Origin: Xanthobacteraceae bacterium
Lineage (GTDB): Bacteria; Pseudomonadota; Alphaproteobacteria; Rhizobiales; Xanthobacteraceae
Length of the DNA stretch: 5,215 bases
Assembly: GCA_030043285.1 (NCBI GenBank)
Contig: JASHXZ010000026.1
Location: forward strand, 1-5,215
Reading direction: 5' to 3'
In this document: positions 1 through 5,215 of the stretch, in pieces
Layout of the letters: each line of letters opens with the position of its first letter
Position numbering within the stretch: position 1 is the first letter of the stretch
Notes under the pieces: model-generated
The model's input: the letters and a program-made list of their open reading frames with translations, nothing else
The model's database searches: none
Told to the model about the DNA's origin: nothing
Translations under genes and position numbers: made by a program

Positions 1-117
1 CGAGCGCAGCAGCCGCCGTAATCTGTAGGCAAAGATCAGCACAGCCACCGATCCGCAGATGACGGTAAGAAACAGAACGATCGCGATCGCCAGGCTCCAG
101 TGTACGGCAGGTTCCAT
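1..117 (-). CDS. N-terminus of a membrane protein, cut by the window edge
   Basis: The minus strand is open from an ATG at 117-115 to the window edge, giving 39 residues that begin MEPAVHWSLAIAIVLF. Residues 9-31 form a strongly hydrophobic stretch that reads as one transmembrane helix. It is followed by a basic cluster (RLRRLLRS) that by the positive-inside rule would face the cytoplasm, so the N-terminus would lie outside. The start is 38 bp downstream of the methyltransferase stop and on the same strand, which suggests a shared transcript. The ribosome-binding site is weak: a GAG about 10 bases before the ATG. Third positions are GC-rich, as expected for a real gene here. The family cannot be named from 39 residues. 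The neighbours suggest, by inference only, a polysaccharide or envelope protein. The start could also be that of a short single-span protein. Confidence 0.55.
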   Translation of the reverse strand, partial: MEPAVHWSLAIAIVLFLTVICGSVAVLIFAYRLRRLLRS

Positions 118-155
118 CTCAGTTATCTCGTCACGATGGTCTGCGGTTTACTCTT

Positions 156-1271
156 TCAAGGCCTTTGATTGGACACGGGTCGCCGCAGAAAGTGCGCCGC
201 CCTTCGCAAGGGCGCCGTAATGCGCCAACTATTCGATCGCTTCAAGTCATCGATCTGCTGTTCGGCCGCACGGAGCTGCCGCTGCAACTCCAGCATCGGC
301 TCGGGAGATCCGGCGCCGTCTCGCCGCACTACGCCTGGAGCACTTCGACAGTCCACTTGAGCCAGCAACCCCACCGCTCTCTCTACATCTAGTCGTGGAG
401 CTAAAGACGATGTAAATCGCTCTGCTATGTCGAGCGCTATGTCGTTTAGTCCGTAAAGCTCGTAGATAATCATAGTCTTTATGATTTGGTCGACGTTCAG
501 AGACGTCGGCAGTTTGGTGTAGCTTTCGGGATGGTCCCGCTCGTCGATGGGATCGCGACAAAATAGCAGATTGAGCGTTGCGGGTCTGCCGAGTTCGAAG
601 GCGTCGCAGTTTGTGATGCCCGACTGCTGCAGCACCCGACCAAACGTCGCACGCGGAACACGATTGAAGCCGATATCGGCCAGAATCAAACCGTGGCTTA
701 CCAAATCATCGGAAATCGTCGTAAAATGACTCTTCGGATAGACTGGACTGATGTTGAAGTTCGATTCTGCTTCGACGCCCAGCACACCCAAAGCGATAAA
801 ATCCTGCGCACCGAGAAGAACGTACTTTTCAAACCCTTCCACGTCTACTTTGAGAAAGTCGCTGCGCGGCAGTGCACCGTCGGCAAGCAACGTGTCGAGA
901 CGGCGCATCGAAACAATGCGAGACTCTTCTGACCTCAGGTTGTCAAATCGAGACTCACCCTGTATGAACATGGAACTGGCAGTGGGATTTAGGACGTTGA
1001 CGTAAAAATTTCGCTCGCCGTCCTTTTCCCCGATTGCGCAGTTATGAAAATGGCGGTTGGAGCGGCCGACATTTGATCGCTTAATTTCGGCAATAACCTC
1101 CGCAACGGCATCGAAGCCGTGGAAGATCAAATAATCGCCGAGCAGGTTCCAGCGTGGATGCGCACCGCCCTGCACTCCAACATCCACGACTGCAAAGCTC
1201 TCACGCAGCAATCCGGACCGTACGATCCAGCTGGTGAATTCGCTGGTGGCGTTGAACCACAGATCTTCCAT
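156..1271 (-). CDS. FkbM-family SAM-dependent methyltransferase with a C-terminal coiled-coil tail
   Basis: This 371-residue protein is probably an O-methyltransferase acting on a sugar or other polyol in surface polysaccharide or secondary metabolite synthesis. The SAM-binding motif I is VVDVGVQGG (residues 28-36). The FkbM signature follows: MRRLDTLL (122-129), then SDFLKVDVEGFEKYVLLGA (137-155), where family members carry D-x-x-K-x-D-x-E-G. The methyltransferase core spans roughly residues 24-240. Residues about 250-310 are helical and of unknown role. Residues 326-345 (LELQRQLRAAEQQIDDLK) look like a short coiled coil. The protein then ends with NSWRITAPLRRAAHFLRR, a basic tail I associate with enzymes of bacterial polysaccharide clusters. 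The ATG at 1271 has an AGGGG Shine-Dalgarno sequence five bases upstream. The membrane protein starts 38 bp downstream. The family is confident; the substrate cannot be told from sequence. Confidence 0.88.
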   Translation of the reverse strand: MEDLWFNATSEFTSWIVRSGLLRESFAVVDVGVQGGAHPRWNLLGDYLIFHGFDAVAEVIAEIKRSNVGRSNRHFHNCAIGEKDGERNFYVNVLNPTASSMFIQGESRFDNLRSEESRIVSMRRLDTLLADGALPRSDFLKVDVEGFEKYVLLGAQDFIALGVLGVEAESNFNISPVYPKSHFTTISDDLVSHGLILADIGFNRVPRATFGRVLQQSGITNCDAFELGRPATLNLLFCRDPIDERDHPESYTKLPTSLNVDQIIKTMIIYELYGLNDIALDIAERFTSSLAPRLDVERAVGLLAQVDCRSAPGVVRRDGAGSPEPMLELQRQLRAAEQQIDDLKRSNSWRITAPLRRAAHFLRRPVSNQRP

Positions 1272-1374
1272 CAGAGCCCCTGCACTGGCGACGCATCGGC
1301 AGTCAAAATTGGCGAGAGCCGCGCACCATCGGCCTAACGACCGTCGCAGTCCTTCTGAAAGCTGCCCGGGACCT

Positions 1375-1380
1375 TGTCAA
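1375..1380 (-). promoter_or_regulatory. Possible -35 box (TTGACA) upstream of the methyltransferase gene
   Basis: The minus strand carries a perfect TTGACA preceded by C, the form favoured by alphaproteobacterial housekeeping promoters. It lies about 105 bp before the methyltransferase ATG. The hexamer 17 bp downstream (CAGAAG, 1357-1352) is a poor -10 match, and neighbouring spacings are no better. This is therefore only a candidate for separate transcription of the methyltransferase gene. The rest of the 264-bp spacer (1272-1535) holds one small perfect hairpin, TCCGC-CTTT-GCGGA at 1396-1409. It has no U-tract on either side and so is not a convincing terminator. Confidence 0.25.
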
Positions 1381-1535
1381 GATCGTCGGGCTGGTTCCGC
1401 CTTTGCGGAGGGAGGAAAATGTGATGCGGCGGAAAGGCAGTTCGCCTACCTGCTGCGAACGCCCGACCAACGACGGGAGAATTCGGGGCGACCGCGTTCT
1501 TCCGTCGCAATCAGGTATGCGCCGGGCGTTGTCGC

Positions 1536-3635
1536 TTAGACGGTATGCTGCTGCGGACCGACCGCCAACAGTGGCGCTTGGTCGTTGAGCCCCGTCCCGG
1601 CCGGAGAAAACTGAGCCATCGCCGCCGGTGCGGAGAAAAAACTGCTCATGGGGGGCACGAGCGCGGATGGAGCGCTCCACGGCACCGTTGGCTGGCTTAC
1701 CGAGCTATCGGCGCTGACTGGATCGGAGCCGCCGCCCTCGATCCCGCTCGAAGATAGAACGCTCGTAGCGGTCGCGGTCGCGGTGCTGGAATCCGTGGTA
1801 ATACCCACAACTGTCAACTGCGTTCCGATCTGACCGAGGCTCCCCTCGGCTGACAACTGCCCGTTTGCGATATCGTAATACTCGAAGGCACCGGTGCTCG
1901 GGTTCTCCAACAGCATATCCGTCGTGCCGTCGCCGTTGACGTCGGCAAAGCCGGCAACTTGCCAATTTGTCCCGACCGCCGCGATTTGCTGGGCTCCAAC
2001 GATCTGGTTGTTGCGAATGTCGAAGATGTCGTACGCGCCATCGGCGCTGTCGTACATCATCATGTCGGTAGACCCCGAATTATCGAAGTTGCCGAACCCC
2101 ACCACTTGCCAATTACTGCCGACGGCGCCAAGAACGCCTTCGGTTGAGACTTGGCCGTTCACGATGTCGTAATACTCGAACGCGCCGGTGCTCGGGTTAT
2201 GCAACAGCATATCGGTGTTGCCGTTGCCGTTGAAATCACCGAAGCCGGCAAGCTGCCAATTGTTGCCAACATCGGCGATTTGATTGGACCCTGTGATCTG
2301 GTTGTTGCGAATATCGAAGACGTCGTACGCGCCGTCGCTGCTATCGAACATCATCGCGTCGGTGAAACCTGAATTATCGAATTTGCCGGTCCCGACGACT
2401 GCCCACTCCGTCCCAATCGCGCCCATGACGCCAGTTTGCGTGACGTTGTTGTTGGCAACGTCATAATATTGAAATGCGGTGCCGTTACGCACCATCATGT
2501 CGTCGGAATCAGAACCGCTGAAATTGCCGAGACCTACGACCAGCGCCGGGGAAGAAATCTGTGTAAGGGGGTATGATTCCAGTATGCTGTTGTTGCCGAG
2601 ATCGTAGATTTCATAATCGCCGCTGGCGTCGACCGTGATCATGGTGGCCGAGGTGCCCGACGGAGGAGCGGCGTTGTTGCCGCCCCAGTAGTCATCTTCG
2701 GTTACCGTCACTGAATTCGACGAGGGCTGGATGGCGCCGTAGGCTTCCTGAACGGACCCACTAACGCCGGGAGGGTCGTTGTTGTCCGTGTACATGCCGA
2801 TCGATTGCGCAGCCGAGAGGCTGGCGGCCGAGCCATTCGAAAAAGTCGCACTGACATTACCGAACGTGACGGGCGAGTTGAGGAAGTCGGCCAGGGGCGG
2901 TTGCGACTGTTCGTTATTGTTGTTGATCAATTCGGGTGTTTCGACAATGGCTTCGGCGCTATTGCCCACTAGGCTGGTTCCACTCGGCGCCGCCAAGCTG
3001 GTTTGGTAGATCTGGCCTGTTGTTTCGTTGTCGAGGATGAAGGTGGCTGTGGTCGCACCGGCGCCACTCGTTTCGACCGTGACTTTTATCGTATTGCCCG
3101 GGTTTACCTGGAAGGATGAAGGAGCGATAAAATCGGCATCGGCCGGATACCATTCCACCCATGCCTGGCAGCTGACCGTTGTCTGACCGTTCGATGTCTG
3201 CGCTTCCTGGTAAACGCCAGCCTGACACACGTCCGAGGATTGGTCGCCGTCGATTCCCACCCACTCGGCGACATCCGAGGTCGTGACACCGGGCACCTGC
3301 GAGATCGTTGGGATTACCCACTGGGCCGACACGGTGCTGAAACTTTCGCCCGAGCCGGCCATCAGCACGCCCCCGGACCAGTTCGTCGATTCCTGGTTTG
3401 TCGGCGTTGATGGGCTGCCGATCGTTGCGAGTCCGAAACCTTCTGCTGGAAGTCCTGCTGCTGGAGCCACAGCCATGGTACCGGTAGAGACTGCCGACGA
3501 TGAATCGGAAATCTCGCCCGACCCAAAGGTCGGCGTGTTACCGATACCCTGCTGGAACGGAGTCGCTCCCGCCGAGCCGCTGTCATCAAACAGGCTATCG
3601 AGGGCTGGTAGGCCGTTCAGCTTGTAATAGGACAT
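1536..3635 (-). CDS. Glutamic peptidase (G1/eqolisin, Peptidase A4 fold) fused to FG-GAP/VCBS-like repeats
   Basis: This 699-residue protein is predicted to be an exported acid-acting endopeptidase. Residues 1-80 are a low-complexity G/S/A/P-rich leader, perhaps a propeptide. The peptidase domain covers about 82-315. It opens with STNWSGGVL, like the mature start of scytalidoglutamic peptidase as I recall it. The landmarks WVGIDGD (125-131), CQAG (137-140), AWVEWYP (158-164) and AEAIVE (227-232) align with the fungal motifs. Gln138 and Glu232 thus match the catalytic pair Gln53/Glu136. The only two cysteines, C137 and C156, could form a disulfide beside the catalytic Gln. Residues 331-612 are about six repeats of 47-49 residues. 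A Ser/Ala/Pro-rich tail follows. No Sec signal peptide or membrane helix is visible. There are about 71 Asp/Glu but only 3 Lys and 3 Arg. The start is supported by GGAGA eight bases upstream of the ATG. The fold call is strong; activity and export route are inferred. Confidence 0.85.
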   Translation of the reverse strand: MSYYKLNGLPALDSLFDDSGSAGATPFQQGIGNTPTFGSGEISDSSSAVSTGTMAVAPAAGLPAEGFGLATIGSPSTPTNQESTNWSGGVLMAGSGESFSTVSAQWVIPTISQVPGVTTSDVAEWVGIDGDQSSDVCQAGVYQEAQTSNGQTTVSCQAWVEWYPADADFIAPSSFQVNPGNTIKVTVETSGAGATTATFILDNETTGQIYQTSLAAPSGTSLVGNSAEAIVETPELINNNNEQSQPPLADFLNSPVTFGNVSATFSNGSAASLSAAQSIGMYTDNNDPPGVSGSVQEAYGAIQPSSNSVTVTEDDYWGGNNAAPPSGTSATMITVDASGDYEIYDLGNNSILESYPLTQISSPALVVGLGNFSGSDSDDMMVRNGTAFQYYDVANNNVTQTGVMGAIGTEWAVVGTGKFDNSGFTDAMMFDSSDGAYDVFDIRNNQITGSNQIADVGNNWQLAGFGDFNGNGNTDMLLHNPSTGAFEYYDIVNGQVSTEGVLGAVGSNWQVVGFGNFDNSGSTDMMMYDSADGAYDIFDIRNNQIVGAQQIAAVGTNWQVAGFADVNGDGTTDMLLENPSTGAFEYYDIANGQLSAEGSLGQIGTQLTVVGITTDSSTATATATSVLSSSGIEGGGSDPVSADSSVSQPTVPWSAPSALVPPMSSFFSAPAAMAQFSPAGTGLNDQAPLLAVGPQQHTV
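1818..2405 (-). repeat. Two tandem 294-bp units within the peptidase gene (98-residue duplication)
   Basis: Repeats of the encoded protein begin at W411, W460, W509 and W558, an exact 49-residue spacing. They alternate between two types. Type A reads like DGAYDxFDIRNNQI and type B like NPSTGAFEYYDIxNGQ. Each A+B pair makes a 98-residue unit: 411-508 (2112-2405) and 509-606 (1818-2111). The two units are also clearly similar as DNA. For example, ATCTGGTTGTTGCGAAT occurs in both at the same phase, as does TCGTAATACTCGAA. A more divergent 47-residue copy precedes them (364-410), with a partial one before that (about 331-363). This points to duplication of a two-repeat block after the A and B types had diverged. 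The repeats resemble FG-GAP/VCBS blades and could form part of a beta-propeller. Confidence 0.85.
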
Positions 3636-3644
3636 GGCGATGTT

Positions 3645-3666
3645 CTCCGGCCGCTCTCCGGCCGCT
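3645..3666 (-). repeat. 11-bp perfect tandem duplication at the ribosome-binding site of the peptidase gene
   Basis: On the plus strand CTCCGGCCGCT occurs twice without a gap (3645-3655 and 3656-3666). On the minus strand this is AGCGGCCGGAG repeated twice, ending just before AACATCGCC and the ATG. Each copy carries a GGAG. The start-proximal copy sits at proper Shine-Dalgarno spacing (GGAGA, eight bases from the ATG). The distal one lies 11 bases further upstream. The CGGCCG core is itself palindromic, so the copies may pair with each other in the mRNA. Confidence 0.7.
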
Positions 3667-3831
3667 TTAGAGTTGCTAACAGCCGCTGCTCAGGCAGCTC
3701 GCGCTTTCCCCCCAGTCGGGGCCGCGCGCACGCCGGTAAGCCATTCGGACCCTGCTGTGACTCGTCTGAACATGACTCAACGATCGGACGGAAGTTCCGA
3801 ATCCCTCACCAACAGGATTTTGAGGTTGTAG

Positions 3832-3860
3832 CTTAAAAATTGGCAAATTTCAGTCGACAA
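3832..3860 (-). promoter_or_regulatory. Possible sigma-70-type promoter for the peptidase gene
   Basis: On the minus strand TTGTCG (3860-3855) is followed after exactly 17 bp by TTTAAG (3837-3832). Each hexamer matches four of six consensus bases. The spacer is AT-rich. Transcription would start near 3825 and leave a leader of about 190 nt before the ATG at 3635. The leader holds two small GC hairpins: GCTGC-TCAG-GCAGC at 3685-3698 and CCCC-AGTC-GGGG at 3710-3721. The -35 hexamer is part of the second copy of a direct repeat, which makes the assignment more believable. The hexamers alone are not strong. Confidence 0.35.
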
Positions 3861-3887
3861 CTGACTGTTTTTCACGACAAGCGACTG
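3855..3887 (-). promoter_or_regulatory. Operator-like direct repeat, two copies 20 bp apart
   Basis: On the minus strand CAGTCGCTTGTCG (3887-3875) and CAGTCAGTTGTCG (3867-3855) match at 11 of 13 positions, in the form CAGTC-NN-TTGTCG. The copies repeat every 20 bp, about two helical turns, so both lie on the same face of the DNA. The downstream copy overlaps the proposed -35 box. This geometry is what a dimeric activator of the OmpR/PhoB type uses when it replaces a weak -35. The regulator is unknown and no regulator gene lies in the window. Confidence 0.4.
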
Positions 3888-3955
3888 CTTGACGCTTAAG
3901 GTGCGCTGCCCGCTGGAACCAAAGTTTTTCCGCGCAACGCTCCGGGCCGGAATTT

Positions 3956-4210
3956 TCAATTTTTATGAAGAAAACCAATGCGCTGCGGTTCAGGGGCTCG
4001 GTCGTGCCGGCTTGAACCATTGCCTCCAGCGGACCCGCCTTCGGAGGCACGGGGGACCAAACCAGGGCTCATGACGTGCTGCCGCCCGAGCTTACGAAGC
4101 TGCATAACCCGCTCCGTACGCCGGTCGGTGCGGTGCGCCGTGTATTCGGGCTCGTAAGGCAGAACGAAGCGCTTGGAGGGCCGTGACATATCCGCCTCTG
4201 CTGCCATCAT
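3956..4210 (-). CDS. Doubtful small open reading frame (84 codons)
   Basis: An open frame runs from ATG at 4210 to a TGA at 3956-3958. A GGGGGG tract lies just upstream: one base from the first ATG and four from the second. The first 45 codons or so use GC-rich third positions and give protein-like text (SRPSKRFVLPYEPEYTAHR). The second half is low-complexity (ASEGGSAGGNGSSR) and runs through the two inverted repeats. I recognise no family. It may be the degraded start of a former gene or chance. I list it because it is the best coding candidate in this gap. Confidence 0.15.
   Translation of the reverse strand: MMAAEADMSRPSKRFVLPYEPEYTAHRTDRRTERVMQLRKLGRQHVMSPGLVPRASEGGSAGGNGSSRHDRAPEPQRIGFLHKN
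3987..4049. repeat. Two adjacent inverted repeats in non-coding DNA
   Basis: GGTTCA (3987-3992) pairs with TGAACC (4013-4018). Two bases later TGCCTCC (4021-4027) pairs with GGAGGCA (4043-4049) around a 15-nt loop, in which GCG (4029-4031) can also pair with CGC (4036-4038). Together they could form a two-hairpin RNA on either strand. Neither hairpin is followed by a U-tract, so terminator function is not supported. I checked the GGTTCA arm as a tRNA T-arm and it fails, because no matching stems surround it. Confidence 0.35.
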
Positions 4211-4389
4211 TCCCCCCGCGTCTGGCCGGTAAATCGTCCCGCATCGGAATAGTGCCTTGCCGAAATGAAATAATGCTTCGCCTGCCCGGTTCCATGGGAA
4301 CTTGGCTTAACTTTTCGTTACGGAAGTTCGTCGCCGCCGCGTGCCAACCAGGCCAGCATGGCCATCACTCGCGCATGGATAAAGACGCG

Positions 4390-5215
4390 TCAACGCTTGG
4401 CGAAGTGCTTCTCGACCTTGACGATCGCCTTGACGGCGTCACGGGCTTCACGCTCGCGGTAGCGCTCGTTGAGGTAAAGGTTGAACGAGCGATTACAGAT
4501 GTCGTGCGCGTTCGGCGCGTCGAAGTCGTCGGCGAGATACGGCCGGATGTAGGGCCAGTCCGACACCACGAAGCGGTAATGCGGATTGAGATCGATGCCC
4601 TCGGCACGCACCGCCTCGGCAAACTCGATCTTGCTGCAACTGATGGCGCCACAATCGACCATCACCGGATAGAAGAACGGCGAATCGGTGGGCGAGAACG
4701 GATACGGCGTGCAGACGTCGGAGGCGTCGACCAGCCGGGCGACGAAATCCGACACGAAAGCGAGCCGGCCAACGATCGTGCCGCGCAGGCGAGCGAGCGA
4801 GGCGAGCCCAATCGCGCAGGAGATTTCGTCGGTGTTATGGTTGAGCGCCGGGAACAGATAGTTCGAGGGATCGCGGTCGCTGAAATCCTCTCGCCAGCGC
4901 GGCTTACCGCGGTCGGCGTGCGCCACAGCACGGTGGTGCAGTTCCAAATCCTTGGTGAACACCACGCCGCCGGAAGGTCCGGTCATATGGGCCTTGCGGT
5001 ACATGGTGGAGAACGCGGCTACGTCGCCGAAGCTGCCGACGCGCTTCGCCCGCAGCAGGGCGCCGTGCGCCTGCGCGCAATCCTCGATCACCGTGATGCC
5101 GCGCGCGTGCGCGATCTCGACAATCTTGTCGATCTCGGCTGCCTGGCCGGCGGCATGCACCACCATGACGGCACTGACGTTCGGGCTGATGCGCTCAGCG
5201 AATTGCTCGGGCCCG
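4390..5215 (-). CDS. DegT/DnrJ/EryC1/StrS-family aminotransferase, C-terminal part (5' end outside the window)
   Basis: The frame is open from the window edge to a TGA at 4390, giving 274 residues. A Met at 5166 is internal: in-frame coding continues upstream as FAERISPNVSAV. The family uses PLP and usually glutamate to aminate nucleotide-linked keto-sugars. Visible landmarks are VIEDCAQAHGA, whose Asp (codon 5080-5082) should contact the PLP ring nitrogen. Then come VGSFGDVAAFS and YRKAHMTGPSGG. Its Lys (codon 4993-4995) lies five residues after the Ser and eight before the GG, exactly where the family places the PLP-binding lysine. NHNTDEISCAIGLASLARL matches the conserved helix usually written NYRMTEIQAA. 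The C-terminus ends naturally in IVKVEKHFAKR. Members are about 370-400 residues, so roughly 100-125 are missing. Lysine rather than histidine favours an aminotransferase over a ColD-type dehydratase. The sugar substrate is unknown. Confidence 0.88.
   Translation of the reverse strand, partial: GPEQFAERISPNVSAVMVVHAAGQAAEIDKIVEIAHARGITVIEDCAQAHGALLRAKRVGSFGDVAAFSTMYRKAHMTGPSGGVVFTKDLELHHRAVAHADRGKPRWREDFSDRDPSNYLFPALNHNTDEISCAIGLASLARLRGTIVGRLAFVSDFVARLVDASDVCTPYPFSPTDSPFFYPVMVDCGAISCSKIEFAEAVRAEGIDLNPHYRFVVSDWPYIRPYLADDFDAPNAHDICNRSFNLYLNERYREREARDAVKAIVKVEKHFAKR

Larger units (their letters stand above)
3636..4389. other. Long intergenic region between the aminotransferase and peptidase genes
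   Basis: These 754 bp hold the regulatory and repeat features listed separately and the doubtful small frame. The part from about 3825 to 3970 is more AT-rich than its surroundings, as expected for a promoter region. Between 4211 and 4389 I see no gene, only a short inverted repeat GTTCC-ATG-GGAAC (4289-4301) and GGCC-AGCAT-GGCC near 4352-4364. There is no recognisable terminator after the aminotransferase stop. No transposase remnant, tRNA or flanking direct repeats were found. Confidence 0.5.

Noticed and set aside
1396..1409. TCCGC-CTTT-GCGGA hairpin as a terminator after the peptidase gene
   Set aside because: The stem is only five base pairs and no T-run follows it on the minus strand. 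It is also more than 120 bp after the stop codon.
1303..1680. Minus-strand open frame of 125 codons overlapping the peptidase 3' end
   Set aside because: It shares the strand but not the frame of the peptidase gene over most of its useful length. It is Arg/Ser-rich in the way typical of out-of-frame GC-rich DNA and has no recognisable motif.
1894..2466. Several plus-strand open frames across the repeat region
   Set aside because: They are antisense shadows of the repeats. Their similarity to each other only mirrors the duplicated coding sequence on the other strand.
3780..3803. GGAAC and CGTT on the minus strand, resembling an EcfG general-stress promoter
   Set aside because: The two elements are only 11 bp apart, whereas the known form needs about 16-17 bp.
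3985..4020. tRNA-like GGTTCA segment
   Set aside because: No acceptor, D or anticodon stems can be formed at the required distances on either strand.
4092..4295. Minus-strand frame of 67 codons beginning MEPGRRSII
   Set aside because: It overlaps the doubtful 84-codon frame in another phase, has no Shine-Dalgarno sequence at a good distance, and has an Arg/Ala/Gly composition typical of random GC-rich DNA.
3788..4329. 10-bp sequence ACGGAAGTTC found at 3788-3797 and 4320-4329
   Set aside because: A single 10-mer match within about 540 bp is weak, and the flanks do not match, so it gives no support for a mobile-element boundary.

Overview
The window looks like a piece of a GC-rich alphaproteobacterial chromosome. 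Bradyrhizobium or a close relative is my guess, from the high G+C third positions and the style of the FG-GAP/VCBS-type repeats. This rests on pattern familiarity, not on a marker gene. All four supported genes lie on the minus strand, so transcription runs from high to low coordinates. I found no tRNA, rRNA, CRISPR array, insertion sequence or convincing intrinsic terminator.

Layout in the order of transcription: (1) 5215-4390, the C-terminal part of a DegT/DnrJ/EryC1/StrS-type PLP-dependent sugar aminotransferase, cut by the window edge. (2) 4389-3636, about 750 bp without a convincing gene. It holds two adjacent inverted repeats, a tandem operator-like direct repeat overlapping a possible promoter, and a leader with small hairpins and an 11-bp tandem duplication that doubles the Shine-Dalgarno region. 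(3) 3635-1536, a 699-residue, extremely acidic protein joining a glutamic peptidase domain (family G1/eqolisin, formerly A4) to about six FG-GAP/VCBS-like repeats. Both catalytic residues of the peptidase family are present. (4) 1535-1272, a 264-bp spacer with a perfect TTGACA box. (5) 1271-156, an FkbM-family SAM-dependent methyltransferase with a C-terminal coiled coil and a SWRITAPLR tail. (6) 117-1, the first 39 residues of a membrane protein.

The aminotransferase and the FkbM methyltransferase are typical of a surface-polysaccharide or nucleotide-sugar cluster. The membrane protein start, 38 bp downstream of the methyltransferase, is probably co-transcribed with it. The peptidase between them is flanked by larger gaps and appears to have its own promoter. 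It is best read as a separately regulated, probably exported enzyme placed within or beside the polysaccharide locus. The most notable object is this protein: a peptidase family best known from fungi, fused to a repeat array with an internal 98-residue duplication, with no visible Sec signal and only six Lys/Arg residues. I see no evidence for a multi-gene novel system.
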